From the NCBI GenBank assembly GCA_002438635.1, contig DJPX01000039.1, forward strand, positions 1-18,419: a DNA stretch of 18,419 bases. Reading direction: 5' to 3'. Positions 8,414 through 15,504 of this stretch are shown here, in pieces (position 1 is the first letter of the stretch; the number at the start of each line of letters is the position of its first letter). A model generated the notes under the pieces. The model made no database searches, was not told where the DNA came from, and saw nothing but the letters and a program-made list of their open reading frames with translations. Source of the stretch: Bacteroidales bacterium UBA6401. GTDB taxonomy: Bacteria; Bacteroidota; Bacteroidia; Bacteroidales; UBA932. Position numbers and translations under genes: made by a program.

Positions 8414-9235
8414 TTAATGTCCAGAATTAAGAGCACGCTGATAAATATCATTAACCACTAAACCGCAAAGCATCATCCCGAATATGGCAGTGACATGCGC
8501 CGTGGTGCCATTAATCTGAGCCTTAGACGAGCACCACTCGTGATTTAGTAAAGATGGGTCACCAGGGCCGACTTCGGATTTAGGGCATAGACACTTTTCA
8601 GTACCACAACTATGACAATGTCCTCTATTAGGCAAAACCTCATCATCATAAACGCAGAGGAACTTTTTCGAAGGCAATGTTCCATCTCGTTTCATCTTCT
8701 TTCGTAGCGCCGCACCGAGTGGACAGCCTCTCACATTCCAAAACTCAGCTACTTTAATTCGTAAAGGATCCACTTTAAGTGCTGCACCCAGAGAACAATA
8801 AAACTTAGCCTTACTAGCAGTAGCATTCAATATTAATCTAACTTTGTCCTTTAGCGAATCTACTGCATCGATCACATAATCGTATTCGTCGAGAGGAAAC
8901 TCTCCTGCCGTTTCTGCACTATATATCTTCTGAATAGCCGTAATATCCGCTTTAGGATTGATCTCAAGTAGCCTTTGCTTCAAAGCATCTACCTTAACTT
9001 GGCCTACCGTGCGAGTCGTCGCCATAAGCTGCCTGTTTACATTAGTTATGCAAATGCGGTCTGAATCCACTATCGTCAAGTGCGTTATCCCGCTTCTAAC
9101 CAATCCTTCAGCGCACCAGCTTCCCACTCCACCTACGCCGAATATAATTACTCGGGTTTTCGCAAAAAGGTCCATAATATCTTCTCCGACAAGCAATTCA
9201 GTCCTGTTATATATTGCCTTTTCTATTGTGCTCAT
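8414..9235 (-). CDS. tcdA: tRNA threonylcarbamoyladenosine dehydratase (E1-like)
   Basis: ThiF/MoeB/E1-like enzyme that uses ATP to cyclise N6-threonylcarbamoyladenosine (t6A) at position 37 of ANN-decoding tRNAs to ct6A; cytoplasmic. 273 residues. The nucleotide-binding GVGGVGSW is at 33-40, the acidic VDSD at 56-59 and the conserved TNVNRQ at 64-69. The conserved WCSSKAQINGTTAHVTAIFG holds Cys235 in the position of the E. coli TcdA active-site cysteine. An extra Cys cluster (Cys207, Cys210, Cys215, Cys217) lies just before it. ThiF and MoeB are less likely because of the overall TcdA-like C-terminal region and the absence of thiamine or molybdopterin genes nearby. It is a single gene, converging on nqrF. 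Confidence 0.9.
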   Translation of the reverse strand: MSTIEKAIYNRTELLVGEDIMDLFAKTRVIIFGVGGVGSWCAEGLVRSGITHLTIVDSDRICITNVNRQLMATTRTVGQVKVDALKQRLLEINPKADITAIQKIYSAETAGEFPLDEYDYVIDAVDSLKDKVRLILNATASKAKFYCSLGAALKVDPLRIKVAEFWNVRGCPLGAALRKKMKRDGTLPSKKFLCVYDDEVLPNRGHCHSCGTEKCLCPKSEVGPGDPSLLNHEWCSSKAQINGTTAHVTAIFGMMLCGLVVNDIYQRALNSGH

Positions 9236-9325
9236 TACATTTAATAATTATCACCTGTACCAAACTCCCTCTTCCTATCATAGAACGCATTCAAAGCGCA
9301 CCAGACATTTGGCCCAAAATCCGCG

Positions 9326-9333
9326 CAAATATA
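9326..9333 (-). promoter_or_regulatory. promoter -7 box of tcdA
   Basis: TATATTTG on the minus strand is a perfect match to the Bacteroidetes -7 consensus TAnnTTTG. Nineteen bases upstream lies TTTT, a partial match to the -33 TTTG. The implied leader of tcdA is about 85 nt. Confidence 0.6.
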
Positions 9334-9445
9334 ATGTTTTAGTAAGCGTTAAAAAATAGGTTGGTAAAGATTTGTAGTGAATTTCCGAAAATAGATTTTG
9401 GTTCAAAAAAGTAGTGTACCGGGGCACATCTTCATTGAAAAATAT

Positions 9446-9476
9446 TTTAGGAACAATTAAAAAATGCGTAACTTGG
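9446..9476 (+). promoter_or_regulatory. candidate promoter of the FimB-like lipoprotein gene
   Basis: TTTA (9446-9449), a 19-base spacer, then TAACTTGG (9469-9476) approximates the Bacteroidetes TTTG-N19-TAnnTTTG promoter with one mismatch in each box. It is 31 bp upstream of the ATG at 9508. Confidence 0.4.
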
Positions 9477-9507
9477 ACTTTGATAGTAAAACTTAACATA
9501 CTTAATT

Positions 9508-10341
9508 ATGAAAACCTTTTATCCGACATTATGCGTATCCTTCGCATTGTCTATTATCTTATCGGCCTGCAATTCTAAAAATCCTTGTGGCGGTATCGAC
9601 GTGGATGTAAAAATACCCCCTGTAATACCTCCTGAAACCACGAATAAATTCATAACGCTCGAAATTGAAAATGCCAGTGGTATAGGTGGGGAAATACGCC
9701 AACTCGATATTTTTTCCTATTCCGATCACTTGCTGCAGCATCGCAACATACCACATTATCAAGACACCATACATATTCCGGTCGTCTCACAGTCCGGCGT
9801 TGTAGTTATTCTGGCCAATGCCTTCGGCTCTTTCAATCATCAAGGCCTTTACCACCACGACGCGTGGAATGAGGTTTCTATCAATCTAAAAAATGACAAC
9901 CCACTTCTCCCCATTATGCGAGATATGATACATTGGCACGATCCGGTCCAGACACTTACCTCAAAACTAAAGCCTCTTTTATGCGAAATACGACTAAGAA
10001 GCATAACCCACTACTTAGGAGACACATTTCTTTTAGAGAGTCCAAGGGTCTGGCTCGAATCTGCAAGTACTTATGTCGCACTTTTTCGCGAGGGGAATTA
10101 CCCTCCTATAAACCAAGAAGACACCTCTCCTGTGTTTATGCCTAACGATATTGGCATATATACTCAGTATCCTAACATTTCGCTATGGTGCTACCCTAAC
10201 GAAACACCTATAACCCCTACAAGCCCACCGACAAAACTAATTATGGAATATGAACTAAACGGAAAAACTTGTAAATTTTCCCAAGAAATACACCCTATCC
10301 TCGCAAATGGCATTTCATACATAGATATTAATATCAAGTAG
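9508..10341 (+). CDS. putative FimB/Mfa2- or fimbrillin-like lipoprotein
   Basis: 277-residue predicted lipoprotein. The signal peptide ends at lipobox LSAC with Cys21 as the lipidated residue, followed by a Pro-rich segment (about 30-45). The stretch at about 59-108 (GGEIRQLDIFSYSDHLLQHR, then alternating strands ending VVVILANAFG) resembles the N-terminal fold of Bacteroidales fimbrillins and FimB/Mfa2 anchors, where a strand naming a 'variable' is followed by a V-x-VxAN motif. The match is by pattern only; function as an anchor, tip or pilin is inference. No other fimbrial gene is adjacent. A mature N-terminus without an acidic run after the Cys gives no hint of surface export. It converges on the patatin gene with a 14-bp gap. 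Confidence 0.55.
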   Translation: MKTFYPTLCVSFALSIILSACNSKNPCGGIDVDVKIPPVIPPETTNKFITLEIENASGIGGEIRQLDIFSYSDHLLQHRNIPHYQDTIHIPVVSQSGVVVILANAFGSFNHQGLYHHDAWNEVSINLKNDNPLLPIMRDMIHWHDPVQTLTSKLKPLLCEIRLRSITHYLGDTFLLESPRVWLESASTYVALFREGNYPPINQEDTSPVFMPNDIGIYTQYPNISLWCYPNETPITPTSPPTKLIMEYELNGKTCKFSQEIHPILANGISYIDINIK

Positions 10342-10361
10342 GAAATAAATGTCTGCTACTT
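10336..10361. terminator. weak inverted repeat spanning both convergent stop codons
   Basis: AAGTAG (10336-10341) and CTACTT (10356-10361) are perfect complements. Each arm contains the TAG stop of one of the two converging genes. A short hairpin with a 14-nt loop is possible, with modest T-richness on the plus side (TTCTTTT). It is a candidate weak bidirectional terminator and could be chance. Confidence 0.25.
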
Positions 10362-11231
10362 CTTTTGGAAACGGCTAAAATACTTTTTTATTATCTGCTC
10401 ATAATTTTTCTCCGGCCTTTGCTCTGTCAAAGGGTGAAACTCAATCACTTCTGGAGGTAGCACGCGGTGATAGCCAGCAGATTCGAGTGCGGAGCAAGCA
10501 TCAGAATAACCTCTTCTAAACAGTTCCGGTATATTCGAAATATCATAGACACTGCATCCGTTAGTATTAAGTTCTATATACACATCTGCCAATTTAGAAT
10601 CAGCCATTATATTGGACATAAACATCATACTATATGCTCTTGTCGCTGTATAAAGCAAATTGTCTTTATAGGTCTCAGGCTCCATTCTACGCACACTGAA
10701 AGCTATGACTTTATCACACATACTCCGTATGGCAGGAATTGGCAAATTTTGAAACACTCCCCCATCGATGTAATGCACGCCATTTATGACCATTGGCCTG
10801 AAAACTATAGGAATGGAACAGGAAGCTACAAGCCTTGGGGCTATTTTGCCCTTTGAAAACACCTTGGTACAGCCGTGGTCCATATCTGATGCCACGATAT
10901 AAACAGGGATTGGCAAATCTTCAATATTAGTATATGGCATCTCCTTAGAAATCAATTCCAGAAGAGGAGTAGAATCGAACAGTCCACCTTTAGGTTTAGA
11001 AGGCACGACGATATCTCTAAAGAAATTCAGCTTCAAGAACATATCTATCATCTGCTGCGGTGAAAACCCTGCAGAGTAAAAGGCTGCCACCATAGAACCG
11101 GCACTCGTGCCAGATACGACATCCGGTTTTATATTAAACTCTTTAAGGGCCTGTAAAGCGCCGCAATGAGCTGCAGCCTTAGCGCCACCACCACTGAAAG
11201 CTATTCCTAATTTATATTTTTTTGAAGCCAT
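10356..11231 (-). CDS. patatin-like phospholipase family protein (RssA-type)
   Basis: 291-residue hydrolase of the patatin/RssA family, predicted to cleave acyl chains from lipids with a Ser-Asp dyad. The oxyanion-hole motif SGGGAKA is at 13-19, the nucleophile motif GTSAG at 41-45 (Ser43) and the catalytic DGG at 156-158 (Asp156). All are intact, so catalytic activity is likely. There is no signal peptide or membrane segment, so it is probably cytoplasmic or peripheral. Its promoter lies directly in front of the start codon, and the terminator of the preceding minus-strand unit is immediately upstream, so it is separately transcribed. The natural substrate is unknown. RssA-like members are broadly distributed and their roles poorly defined. 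Confidence 0.9.
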   Translation of the reverse strand: MASKKYKLGIAFSGGGAKAAAHCGALQALKEFNIKPDVVSGTSAGSMVAAFYSAGFSPQQMIDMFLKLNFFRDIVVPSKPKGGLFDSTPLLELISKEMPYTNIEDLPIPVYIVASDMDHGCTKVFSKGKIAPRLVASCSIPIVFRPMVINGVHYIDGGVFQNLPIPAIRSMCDKVIAFSVRRMEPETYKDNLLYTATRAYSMMFMSNIMADSKLADVYIELNTNGCSVYDISNIPELFRRGYSDACSALESAGYHRVLPPEVIEFHPLTEQRPEKNYEQIIKKYFSRFQKK

Positions 11232-11238
11232 ACAAATG

Positions 11239-11246
11239 CAAAGTTA
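11239..11246 (-). promoter_or_regulatory. promoter -7 box of the patatin gene, close to the ATG
   Basis: TAACTTTG on the minus strand is a perfect TAnnTTTG. Exactly 19 bases upstream is TTTT from a T-run (11269-11263) that is also the U-tract of the preceding terminator. The box ends 8 bases before the first base of the ATG at 11231, so the mRNA would have a leader of only a few nucleotides. Confidence 0.65.
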
Positions 11247-11262
11247 CTAATCTTTTCCGATC

Positions 11263-11299
11263 AAAAAAAGGAGCCCGGCTCTACTATGCCGAACTCCTT
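11263..11299 (-). terminator. intrinsic terminator of the receptor/beta-helix lipoprotein unit
   Basis: In the minus-strand RNA the arm at 11299-11288 (AAGGAGTTCGGC) pairs with the arm at 11279-11268 (GCCGGGCTCCTT) over 12 base pairs with two U-G wobbles, and a run of seven Us follows (11269-11263). It lies about 20 bp after the lipoprotein stop. The T-run doubles as the -33 region of the patatin promoter. Confidence 0.9.
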
Positions 11300-11320
11300 A
11301 CCTTAAATATTTTAAAAACT

Positions 11321-12484
11321 TTACTTTGTCCAACCTGCTGTCCAATCGTCATTTGCGTCTACGGCTCCAGCACCATTTACAGTTCCGACAAAACGAGAGG
11401 AGAAAACCAAATTTTGATTAACCTTATTACCCTTTGACGTAAACATTTCCTCCGTATATACACTAGACACAGTATCATCACTTTTAATTGTTCCACTGAT
11501 GATGACATTACTAAACTTTGAAGTACCTTCCACAAAAGATTTTACAGTAGGCTCTGTCTCTAGAGTTATAGGATTAGGCTTGCCACAGACAAGAGTATTG
11601 GAGAAATTGGCATAAGTACCGGCGCGTAAACGAATGCCTCTCTTATGCTCAGTACCTTTGTTCCCGACTAGGGTAACATGGTCAAGAGTAGGATTAGCGA
11701 CCGGCGTAGCATCAATAGCCTTTCCATTATTATCACACTCGAAAAGGCAATCACATTCTTCAAGGCTCTGATAAGCAACTAAATACTCGCCTTTACCATT
11801 CCAACCTTCAGTCCAGTCAAAGCTATCATCTGTACAATCAACTACCACGCAATGATCTATATTCACGCTTCCACCGAAGAACTCGATCCCATCATCAGAG
11901 CCATTAATGCATTGAATATAAGAAAGAGATGTACCATTCCCTACACCATATAGTGAAAGGCCATTTGCTTCATGCTCTGAATCAAGAGCGTACCCTGAAT
12001 ATTCGATACGTACATACTTCATAACGCCTGAATTGTCATCCTCTACATCACCACCATATAAAGCATTGCCAATTTCTGATGTATTGCCGGCACCAGCGTT
12101 ACTGTGAGCCTTTCCGCAAATGTGGACACCACCCCAAGCGCCTGCTTCCTTTCTTTCTGCAGTTAATACGATTGGCTCATCCTTTGTTCCGACCGCGTTA
12201 ATCTTAGCCCCTTGCTCAATAAGGATGTAATTGATTTCACCATTATCCTCTGCTATAACTGTTACCCCTTTATTGATGGTAAGGGTAGCCGGTGCCTTAA
12301 CCTGAAGACTTCCCAAAAGCTTGTATGTTTTTCCCGATTCAAGGGTCAAATCCGATGTGACATATCCCTTAAGTTCGAGATTATCAGAGCCTCCATGGTT
12401 GTTTTCTTCATTTTTTTGGCATGCTGCCAGTGTCACGATGCCAGCAAATACTGCTGCTACAGACTTTAAACTAAAACGTTTCAT
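11321..12484 (-). CDS. right-handed beta-helix-like outer-membrane lipoprotein, partner of the TonB receptor
   Basis: 387-residue predicted lipoprotein from the ATG at 12484. The frame extends to an ATG at 12520, but the shorter start gives a compact signal peptide (MKRFSLKS then a hydrophobic stretch) ending at lipobox LAAC with Cys22. After the Cys comes QKNEEN, loosely resembling the Lys/acidic surface-export signals described for Bacteroidota lipoproteins. The body shows short strand-turn repeats (YIQCINGSDDGIEFFGG, then VNIDHCVVVDCTDDSFDW and similar rungs) expected of a parallel beta-helix, with many Asp pairs. No catalytic signature is recognised. It follows the TonB-dependent receptor by 45 bp and ends at a strong terminator, so the two probably share one transcript. 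A role in capturing the receptor's substrate at the cell surface is inference. Confidence 0.8.
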   Translation of the reverse strand: MKRFSLKSVAAVFAGIVTLAACQKNEENNHGGSDNLELKGYVTSDLTLESGKTYKLLGSLQVKAPATLTINKGVTVIAEDNGEINYILIEQGAKINAVGTKDEPIVLTAERKEAGAWGGVHICGKAHSNAGAGNTSEIGNALYGGDVEDDNSGVMKYVRIEYSGYALDSEHEANGLSLYGVGNGTSLSYIQCINGSDDGIEFFGGSVNIDHCVVVDCTDDSFDWTEGWNGKGEYLVAYQSLEECDCLFECDNNGKAIDATPVANPTLDHVTLVGNKGTEHKRGIRLRAGTYANFSNTLVCGKPNPITLETEPTVKSFVEGTSKFSNVIISGTIKSDDTVSSVYTEEMFTSKGNKVNQNLVFSSRFVGTVNGAGAVDANDDWTAGWTK

Positions 12485-12529
12485 ACTACTGTTTATTAAA
12501 AAGTTATGTATTGTTTTCATAAAATATCG

Positions 12530-15289
12530 CTAAAAATCATACGATACACCCATACTGATACCACGGCCCAACTTCCACCCTTCCACCTCGACCGTTCGTC
12601 CCGCATTAGGAATCTCCTGAACAAAGCGAACCGACGAATTCAATATGTTCTTCAAGCCCAAACTAAAATTTAATTTCCCCTTGATTTTTAATGAAGCATT
12701 GAAATCAAGACTATGAAAAGGCATTTGCTTTTCATCACCTAAACCTAATATTCCCACTGCGTGAATTCTAGGGCCTTGTACGCTATATAGCATTGCCAAT
12801 GAGAACGCTCTATCCCCCTCTATGGGCGAAGTGTAACAGATATCCGCATTAACCAAATATGGTGAAGCACCTTGCAAAGAACGGGATAGATTGGTATATA
12901 CCACACTCTCGGGCAATTTTACATTAGTGAATATATATGAGGCGTTACCACTGATCGATAAATTCTTCACTATCTCCTTCCGAAATTCAGCCTCTATTCC
13001 CGCCGCAATACCCTCATCCGCATTCTGGAAAGTCTGCTCTACTGCACCTCCAGATAGCCTTTGGGTACGTTCAATAGGATTATCCAGATATTTGAAATAT
13101 GTTGTTACCGAAAGCATTTCATTCGATTTGCTTCCAAATAATTCATATCTAAGGTCAATATTTAAATTATAGCCATTAGTGAGTTCTTCGTTTCCACGAA
13201 TCTGCGTACCTCCAAAACTTTCTTGATATAAGAACGGAGCCATCTCCACAAATGATGGACGAGTAATGGTTCTCGACAAAGCAAAACGAATAGCCGAGCT
13301 CTCATTAATTTTATATTTTGCATTAAACGCAGGGAAAAGATCAATCGCATCTATACTTCTACTTCTATCCTCAACATCATCGTTATAATTAACGCTTTGT
13401 TTTGATATTTCAGTTCTTAAACCTGCATTCAAGGTCCAATTATCTCCAAAGCTTAAATCCGAACTTACGAAAGCCGCTCCTATAAGATTAGACGCATTAT
13501 AACTGTCACGCTTATGTTGTTTACGATCAACCCCAATAAGTCCGGACTCTATATTGGCATCGTTGATATAAGAATTCATATCACTGATATTCTCTATCTC
13601 AGTCGTTATCTTTTTAAGATTATAATAGAATCGGGTAGTATTAAAGTTGCGGATTTTGTCCTTAACACTAATGCCAAAGTACAATTTATTCCTTTCATCA
13701 AATACACGGCTTGCCTTAATATCTGCTACTATCTCGTACTCTGCCAACTCTCCAAAATACCTTTGGGTCTCCTGCTGATTAAGATTAAAGAATTTCAAAG
13801 TTCCATCCGCGTTCTTGCTAAACATAACCTGCCTTCTGTCGGGCTCATCACTTGAGGTCAAGCAAAAAGATGTTCCCCAATCCAGATACCACCTACCATC
13901 TGCGAACTCGTGCTTACCAGTTAATTGCCAATCCTGCAATTCGTAAAAATGTGACACAGAGTTACTTCCCAATAGATCGTAAGACTCGACATGATCTACT
14001 ACACTTCGTCGCTGATAATCAGAAATGGCATTCCTTGCGTAAAAGACTGTCAAACCCACACTATGTTGAGGCCTGAATAAAAACTCCGCATCTAAAAGCA
14101 CTGCTGTATTGAGTTTTGAACTATAACTGTCGTAACTACTTTCAGTACATAACATTCCCTCTGAGCTAGCTTCATATGTTCTATAAAAAGCATCTGTTAA
14201 TGTCTCTTTACCCGAATTAATACTTGCACTGGCCAATAAATTCAATTCCTTTTCACCAAATTGCCATTTCTTACCAACGCCAACAGACCCTTTTAAATCT
14301 GGCAATGCAATACCCTCCTTCACTTGAAAATTAGTATCAAATAGGGGGTTATGCTTGGAATACTCCTTAAACGACGAATATGAAGACTTTCCTACTTCTT
14401 TTTTCATCTTAGGCGTAACGAAGAGAGACTTTCTATCCATTTGCATAAAATCACTGAACACAGTTCCGAAGTAAGCTCCTGTCGAAAAAGAAACTGAAAA
14501 GAAGTCCTCGGCCCTACCCTTACTCGTGCTGATATCTATATGTGCTCCGGAATAATCGGCGAAATTACCTGCTTCATACACTTTACTTACCGTTATACTG
14601 CGTATAGTTGAAGCCGGAAAGATATCTAATGGAATCAATTTATTGTCCGGATTAGGCGACGCTATTGGCAAACCATTCAGAGTGGTTGTACTGTATCTAT
14701 CTCCAAGTCCGCGTACTATCATTTGACCGGCATCCGCTATCGATATACCTGACATCTTCGACACACTTTCTTGAGCATCAGATAAACCCTTAAGGGCCAT
14801 TTCACGAGAGCCAATATTTTCTATGGCATGAGTGGACAATTTTCGTTCATTTTGAAGCGCAGATATGGTCTCGAAGTTTTTTCGCGCTGTTACAGTCGCA
14901 TTTTCCAGCATTTCTTCATCAAGATGAATCATTATATCAACCATCCCATCTTTAACAGACACAGCAGCTGCCTCATCAGAATCAACAGAAAGTTTTCCGT
15001 CATATACATGCAGATGAAAATATAATGGCATATATCCGATATAAAGAACTTCAAGAGCATAATCAAGATTTTCCTGTATATGCATTTCAGCCAATCCTTC
15101 TTCATTTGTAATCGTACCTATCGGCTCTCCCTTTACCATAACCGCAGCACCCTGCAGCACCTCCCCGCTTTGAGCATCTCTTACGATAAAAGCAACATTT
15201 GCATCATTTTTTGCCCCTGCCTCAAATTCATCAACAATAATAATCGGCAACACCAATGCCGCAACCATTAAAAACTTTGTTATTCTCAT
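12530..15289 (-). CDS. TonB-dependent outer-membrane receptor with carboxypeptidase-regulatory-like N-terminal domain
   Basis: 919-residue outer-membrane transporter that would import a ligand using TonB/ExbBD energy. An N-terminal signal peptide (about 1-26) is followed by a carboxypeptidase D regulatory-like beta-sandwich (about 30-123, SGEVLQGAAVMVKGEPIGTI). A TonB-box-like ENATVTA lies at 129-135 and a plug domain (about 150-265) carries the conserved VRGLGDRYSTTTLNG (192-206). A 22-strand barrel is expected from about 270 to the end, closing with the aromatic terminus SYDF. It is not an obvious SusC: no SusD-like gene follows, but a beta-helix lipoprotein does. The ligand cannot be told from sequence. 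A -7 box sits within 9 bp of the ATG, implying an almost leaderless mRNA. Confidence 0.92.
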   Translation of the reverse strand: MRITKFLMVAALVLPIIIVDEFEAGAKNDANVAFIVRDAQSGEVLQGAAVMVKGEPIGTITNEEGLAEMHIQENLDYALEVLYIGYMPLYFHLHVYDGKLSVDSDEAAAVSVKDGMVDIMIHLDEEMLENATVTARKNFETISALQNERKLSTHAIENIGSREMALKGLSDAQESVSKMSGISIADAGQMIVRGLGDRYSTTTLNGLPIASPNPDNKLIPLDIFPASTIRSITVSKVYEAGNFADYSGAHIDISTSKGRAEDFFSVSFSTGAYFGTVFSDFMQMDRKSLFVTPKMKKEVGKSSYSSFKEYSKHNPLFDTNFQVKEGIALPDLKGSVGVGKKWQFGEKELNLLASASINSGKETLTDAFYRTYEASSEGMLCTESSYDSYSSKLNTAVLLDAEFLFRPQHSVGLTVFYARNAISDYQRRSVVDHVESYDLLGSNSVSHFYELQDWQLTGKHEFADGRWYLDWGTSFCLTSSDEPDRRQVMFSKNADGTLKFFNLNQQETQRYFGELAEYEIVADIKASRVFDERNKLYFGISVKDKIRNFNTTRFYYNLKKITTEIENISDMNSYINDANIESGLIGVDRKQHKRDSYNASNLIGAAFVSSDLSFGDNWTLNAGLRTEISKQSVNYNDDVEDRSRSIDAIDLFPAFNAKYKINESSAIRFALSRTITRPSFVEMAPFLYQESFGGTQIRGNEELTNGYNLNIDLRYELFGSKSNEMLSVTTYFKYLDNPIERTQRLSGGAVEQTFQNADEGIAAGIEAEFRKEIVKNLSISGNASYIFTNVKLPESVVYTNLSRSLQGASPYLVNADICYTSPIEGDRAFSLAMLYSVQGPRIHAVGILGLGDEKQMPFHSLDFNASLKIKGKLNFSLGLKNILNSSVRFVQEIPNAGRTVEVEGWKLGRGISMGVSYDF

Positions 15290-15297
15290 ATCGGCGG

Positions 15298-15305
15298 CAA
15301 ATATA
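15298..15305 (-). promoter_or_regulatory. -7 box of the TonB receptor unit, close to the ATG
   Basis: TATATTTG on the minus strand matches TAnnTTTG perfectly and ends 9 bases before the first base of the ATG at 15289. No -33 TTTG is seen at the usual distance, where the sequence is A-rich. The predicted leader is about five nucleotides. Confidence 0.5.
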
Positions 15306-15398
15306 GACTTGAGAAATTAAGGCTTTTTTAAATTCTTGTTACGTTAATGTTAATAAATCCAGATTCTGACAGGGCGATTTAGGGATTCATTTTAGAAG

Positions 15399-15427
15399 TT
15401 GGCAAAAAGCAGCGCGAAAGGTATACA
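15399..15427 (+). promoter_or_regulatory. sigma70-style promoter-like sequence before the kinase gene
   Basis: TTGGCA (15399-15404), a 17-base spacer, then TATACA (15422-15427) resembles the E. coli sigma70 layout (TTGACA-N17-TATAAT). Bacteroidetes housekeeping sigma normally uses TTTG/TAnnTTTG, so whether it works here is doubtful. It lies 77 bp upstream of the ATG at 15505. A weaker Bacteroidetes-style box, TTATTTTG, occurs nearer the gene at about 15470-15477. Confidence 0.3.
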
Positions 15428-15504
15428 ATAGTGCTTTTTTTATAGTAAATTAGCATTTGCAAAACTTTACTTATTTTGGATATTACTTCTAAACCACAAG
15501 GATT

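Noticed and set aside
9278..9499. 73-codon minus-strand open frame between tcdA and the FimB-like gene
   Set aside because: Low-complexity hydrophobic translation with no family resemblance; it overlaps the tcdA promoter and lacks a plausible ribosome-binding site.
12485..12520. Upstream start (12520) for the beta-helix lipoprotein
   Set aside because: It would add 12 residues before the charged MKRFSLKS start of the signal peptide; the start at 12484 gives a normal 21-residue lipoprotein signal.
13514..14076. Plus-strand open frames opposite the TonB receptor
   Set aside because: Antisense shadows of the receptor gene, with no start signal or family match.
12530..15289. SusC of a polysaccharide utilisation locus
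   Set aside because: No SusD-like gene, glycoside hydrolase or sensor is present in the window, and the downstream lipoprotein looks like a beta-helix.
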